NCBI GenBank assembly: GCA_946478675.1
Contig: CAMLEF010000251.1
Span: forward strand, 1-6,910
Origin: an uncultured Flavobacteriales bacterium
GTDB lineage: Bacteria; Bacteroidota; Bacteroidia; Palsa-965
DNA: 6,910 bases
Direction: 5' to 3'
Under the pieces are notes generated by a model. That model had not been told where the DNA came from and did no database searches. It was given only the letters and a program-made list of their open reading frames with translations. Positions within the stretch are counted from its first letter, which is position 1. Each line of letters opens with the position of its first letter. Both the position numbers and the translations under genes were made by a program. Positions 6,194 to 6,910 of this stretch are shown here, piece after piece.

Positions 6194-6230
6194 CGGCGGC
6201 TGCTTTCTTATTAAAGGAAAGCAGCCGCCG
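6194..6230. other. Strong 14-bp hairpin downstream of the cytochrome c gene
   Basis: CGGCGGCTGCTTTC (6194-6207) and GAAAGCAGCCGCCG (6217-6230) are perfect reverse complements around a 9-nt loop, 20 bp after the cytochrome stop codon. No T-run follows on either strand, so it is not a canonical intrinsic terminator. It may protect the 3' end of the cytochrome mRNA or terminate by another route. Confidence 0.7.
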
Positions 6231-6232
6231 CT

Positions 6233-6271
6233 GTTACGGGCCAACCGGAGAAGGCCCTAACGTGTTTTTTT
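6233..6271 (+). terminator. Probable intrinsic terminator before fbaB
   Basis: GTTACGGGCC (6233-6242) pairs with GGCCCTAAC (6253-6261), with one bulged C and a 10-nt loop, and is followed after GTG by seven T residues (6265-6271). This is the layout of a rho-independent terminator. It would end the cytochrome transcript and lies just upstream of the fbaB -7 element. Confidence 0.6.
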
Positions 6272-6272
6272 A

Positions 6273-6280
6273 TAGTTTTG
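6273..6280 (+). promoter_or_regulatory. TAnnTTTG -7 promoter element of fbaB
   Basis: TAGTTTTG matches the Bacteroidota -7 consensus exactly, 27 bp before the ATG at 6308, implying a leader of about 20 nt. It continues as CTCCCC, like the other two well-placed promoters in the window. No clear -33 box is seen: that position is occupied by the terminator stem. Confidence 0.5.
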
Positions 6281-6307
6281 CTCCCCTGAAACGTTCAATA
6301 CCGAACC

Positions 6308-6910
6308 ATGTCCCTGTCAAAGATCAAAGAACTTCTTGGCAACCAGGCCGATAGCCTGCTGAACCATACCTGCAAAACCATTACGAAAGACCAGATCCAC
6401 CTGCCGGGCCCCGATTTCGTGGACCGTGCTTTTGGCCCCAGCAACCGCAATCCCCAGGTGCTTCGCAGCCTGCAGGCGATCTACGGCACGGGCCGCCTGG
6501 CGAATACCGGCTACGTTTCCATCCTCCCGGTGGACCAGGGTATTGAACACTCTGCCGGCGCTTCTTTCGCCCCGAACCCGATCTATTTCGACGGTGAAAA
6601 CATCGTGAAGCTGGCCATCGAAGGCGGCTGCAACGCGGTAGCTACGACTTACGGCGTGCTCGGTTCCGTATCGCGCAAATACGCGCACAAGATCCCGTTC
6701 ATCGTCAAGATCAACCATAACGAATTCCTCAGCCTCCCGAACAAATATGATCAGAACATGTTCGGCACGGTAGAGGAAGCGTGGAACCTCGGCGCAGTGG
6801 CGGTCGGCGCTACGATCTATTTCGGATCGGAAGAATCGGCGCGCCAGATCGTGGAAGTGGCACAGGCGTTCGAACGTGCGCACGAGCTGGGCATGGCGAC
6901 GATCCTGTGG
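6308..6910 (+). CDS. fbaB: Fructose-bisphosphate aldolase class I, N-terminal part (3' end outside window)
   Basis: The frame is open from ATG 6308 to the right edge, giving 201 codons of an unfinished gene. The protein aligns by eye with E. coli FbaB, the DhnA-type class I aldolase that cleaves fructose 1,6-bisphosphate into dihydroxyacetone phosphate and glyceraldehyde 3-phosphate through a Schiff-base lysine. Shared segments in order are a [12 protein letters not shown] start, LPGPDFVDR, a [19 protein letters not shown] stretch with D76, [13 protein letters not shown], a [25 protein letters not shown] stretch, IVKINHNE, and [14 protein letters not shown] (residues 163-176). The catalytic Schiff-base lysine should lie beyond the window. 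The enzyme is cytoplasmic and serves glycolysis and gluconeogenesis. It has its own -7 element and is separated from the cytochrome gene by a terminator, so it is probably transcribed separately. There is no Shine-Dalgarno sequence before the start. Similarity is high enough for the family symbol. Confidence 0.93.
   Translation, partial: MSLSKIKELLGNQADSLLNHTCKTITKDQIHLPGPDFVDRAFGPSNRNPQVLRSLQAIYGTGRLANTGYVSILPVDQGIEHSAGASFAPNPIYFDGENIVKLAIEGGCNAVATTYGVLGSVSRKYAHKIPFIVKINHNEFLSLPNKYDQNMFGTVEEAWNLGAVAVGATIYFGSEESARQIVEVAQAFERAHELGMATILW

Noticed and set aside
6194..6230. First hairpin as an intrinsic terminator
   Set aside because: No T-run follows on either strand; the second hairpin (6233-6271) fits that role better.
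6317..6883. A 188-codon minus-strand open frame opposite fbaB
   Set aside because: The plus strand encodes an aldolase nearly superimposable on E. coli FbaB, so the antisense frame is a shadow.

Overview
The window looks like chromosomal DNA of a Bacteroidota bacterium, possibly of the Chitinophaga/Sphingobacteria type. This is inferred from three things. The start codons lack Shine-Dalgarno sequences. Several genes are preceded by the Bacteroidota sigma factor -7 motif TAnnTTTG. The gene content also fits: a RecD-like helicase, a UMF1-family transporter, a LutA-type CCG protein and a lipoprotein monohaem cytochrome c. No rRNA, tRNA, CRISPR array, insertion sequence or phage gene was seen.

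Layout from left to right. (1) The 3' end of a RecD-like DNA helicase gene enters from the left edge (+). (2) A convergent gene (-) encodes a 218-residue DUF1906 / Rv2525c-like glycoside-hydrolase-like protein. (3) A 268-bp divergent gap holds a segment resembling a dispersed intergenic repeat. (4) A 531-residue UMF1-family MFS transporter (+) carries an insertion of about 108 residues between TM7 and TM8. (5) A large palindrome built of 8-bp repeats fills the 76-bp gap before (6), a 240-residue CCG-domain LutA-like Fe-S protein (+). (7) Only 3 bp away and convergent is an AraC-family regulator (-). (8) A 229-bp divergent control region separates it from (9), a lipoprotein cytochrome c (+). 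(10) Two hairpins follow, the second a probable intrinsic terminator, and then (11) the 5' part of a class I fructose-bisphosphate aldolase gene (fbaB, +) runs off the right edge.

The genes do not form one obvious pathway. The transporter and LutA-like gene are co-directional and may be co-transcribed, although the palindrome lies between them. The AraC regulator and cytochrome share a divergent control region containing operator-like repeats, so regulation of the cytochrome by this AraC protein is a reasonable hypothesis. The remaining genes look like independent housekeeping or accessory units. I see no convincing complete novel system. The most interesting items are the transporter insertion, the divergent AraC/cytochrome control region, the shared extended -7 promoter motif, and the two repeat-like intergenic elements.
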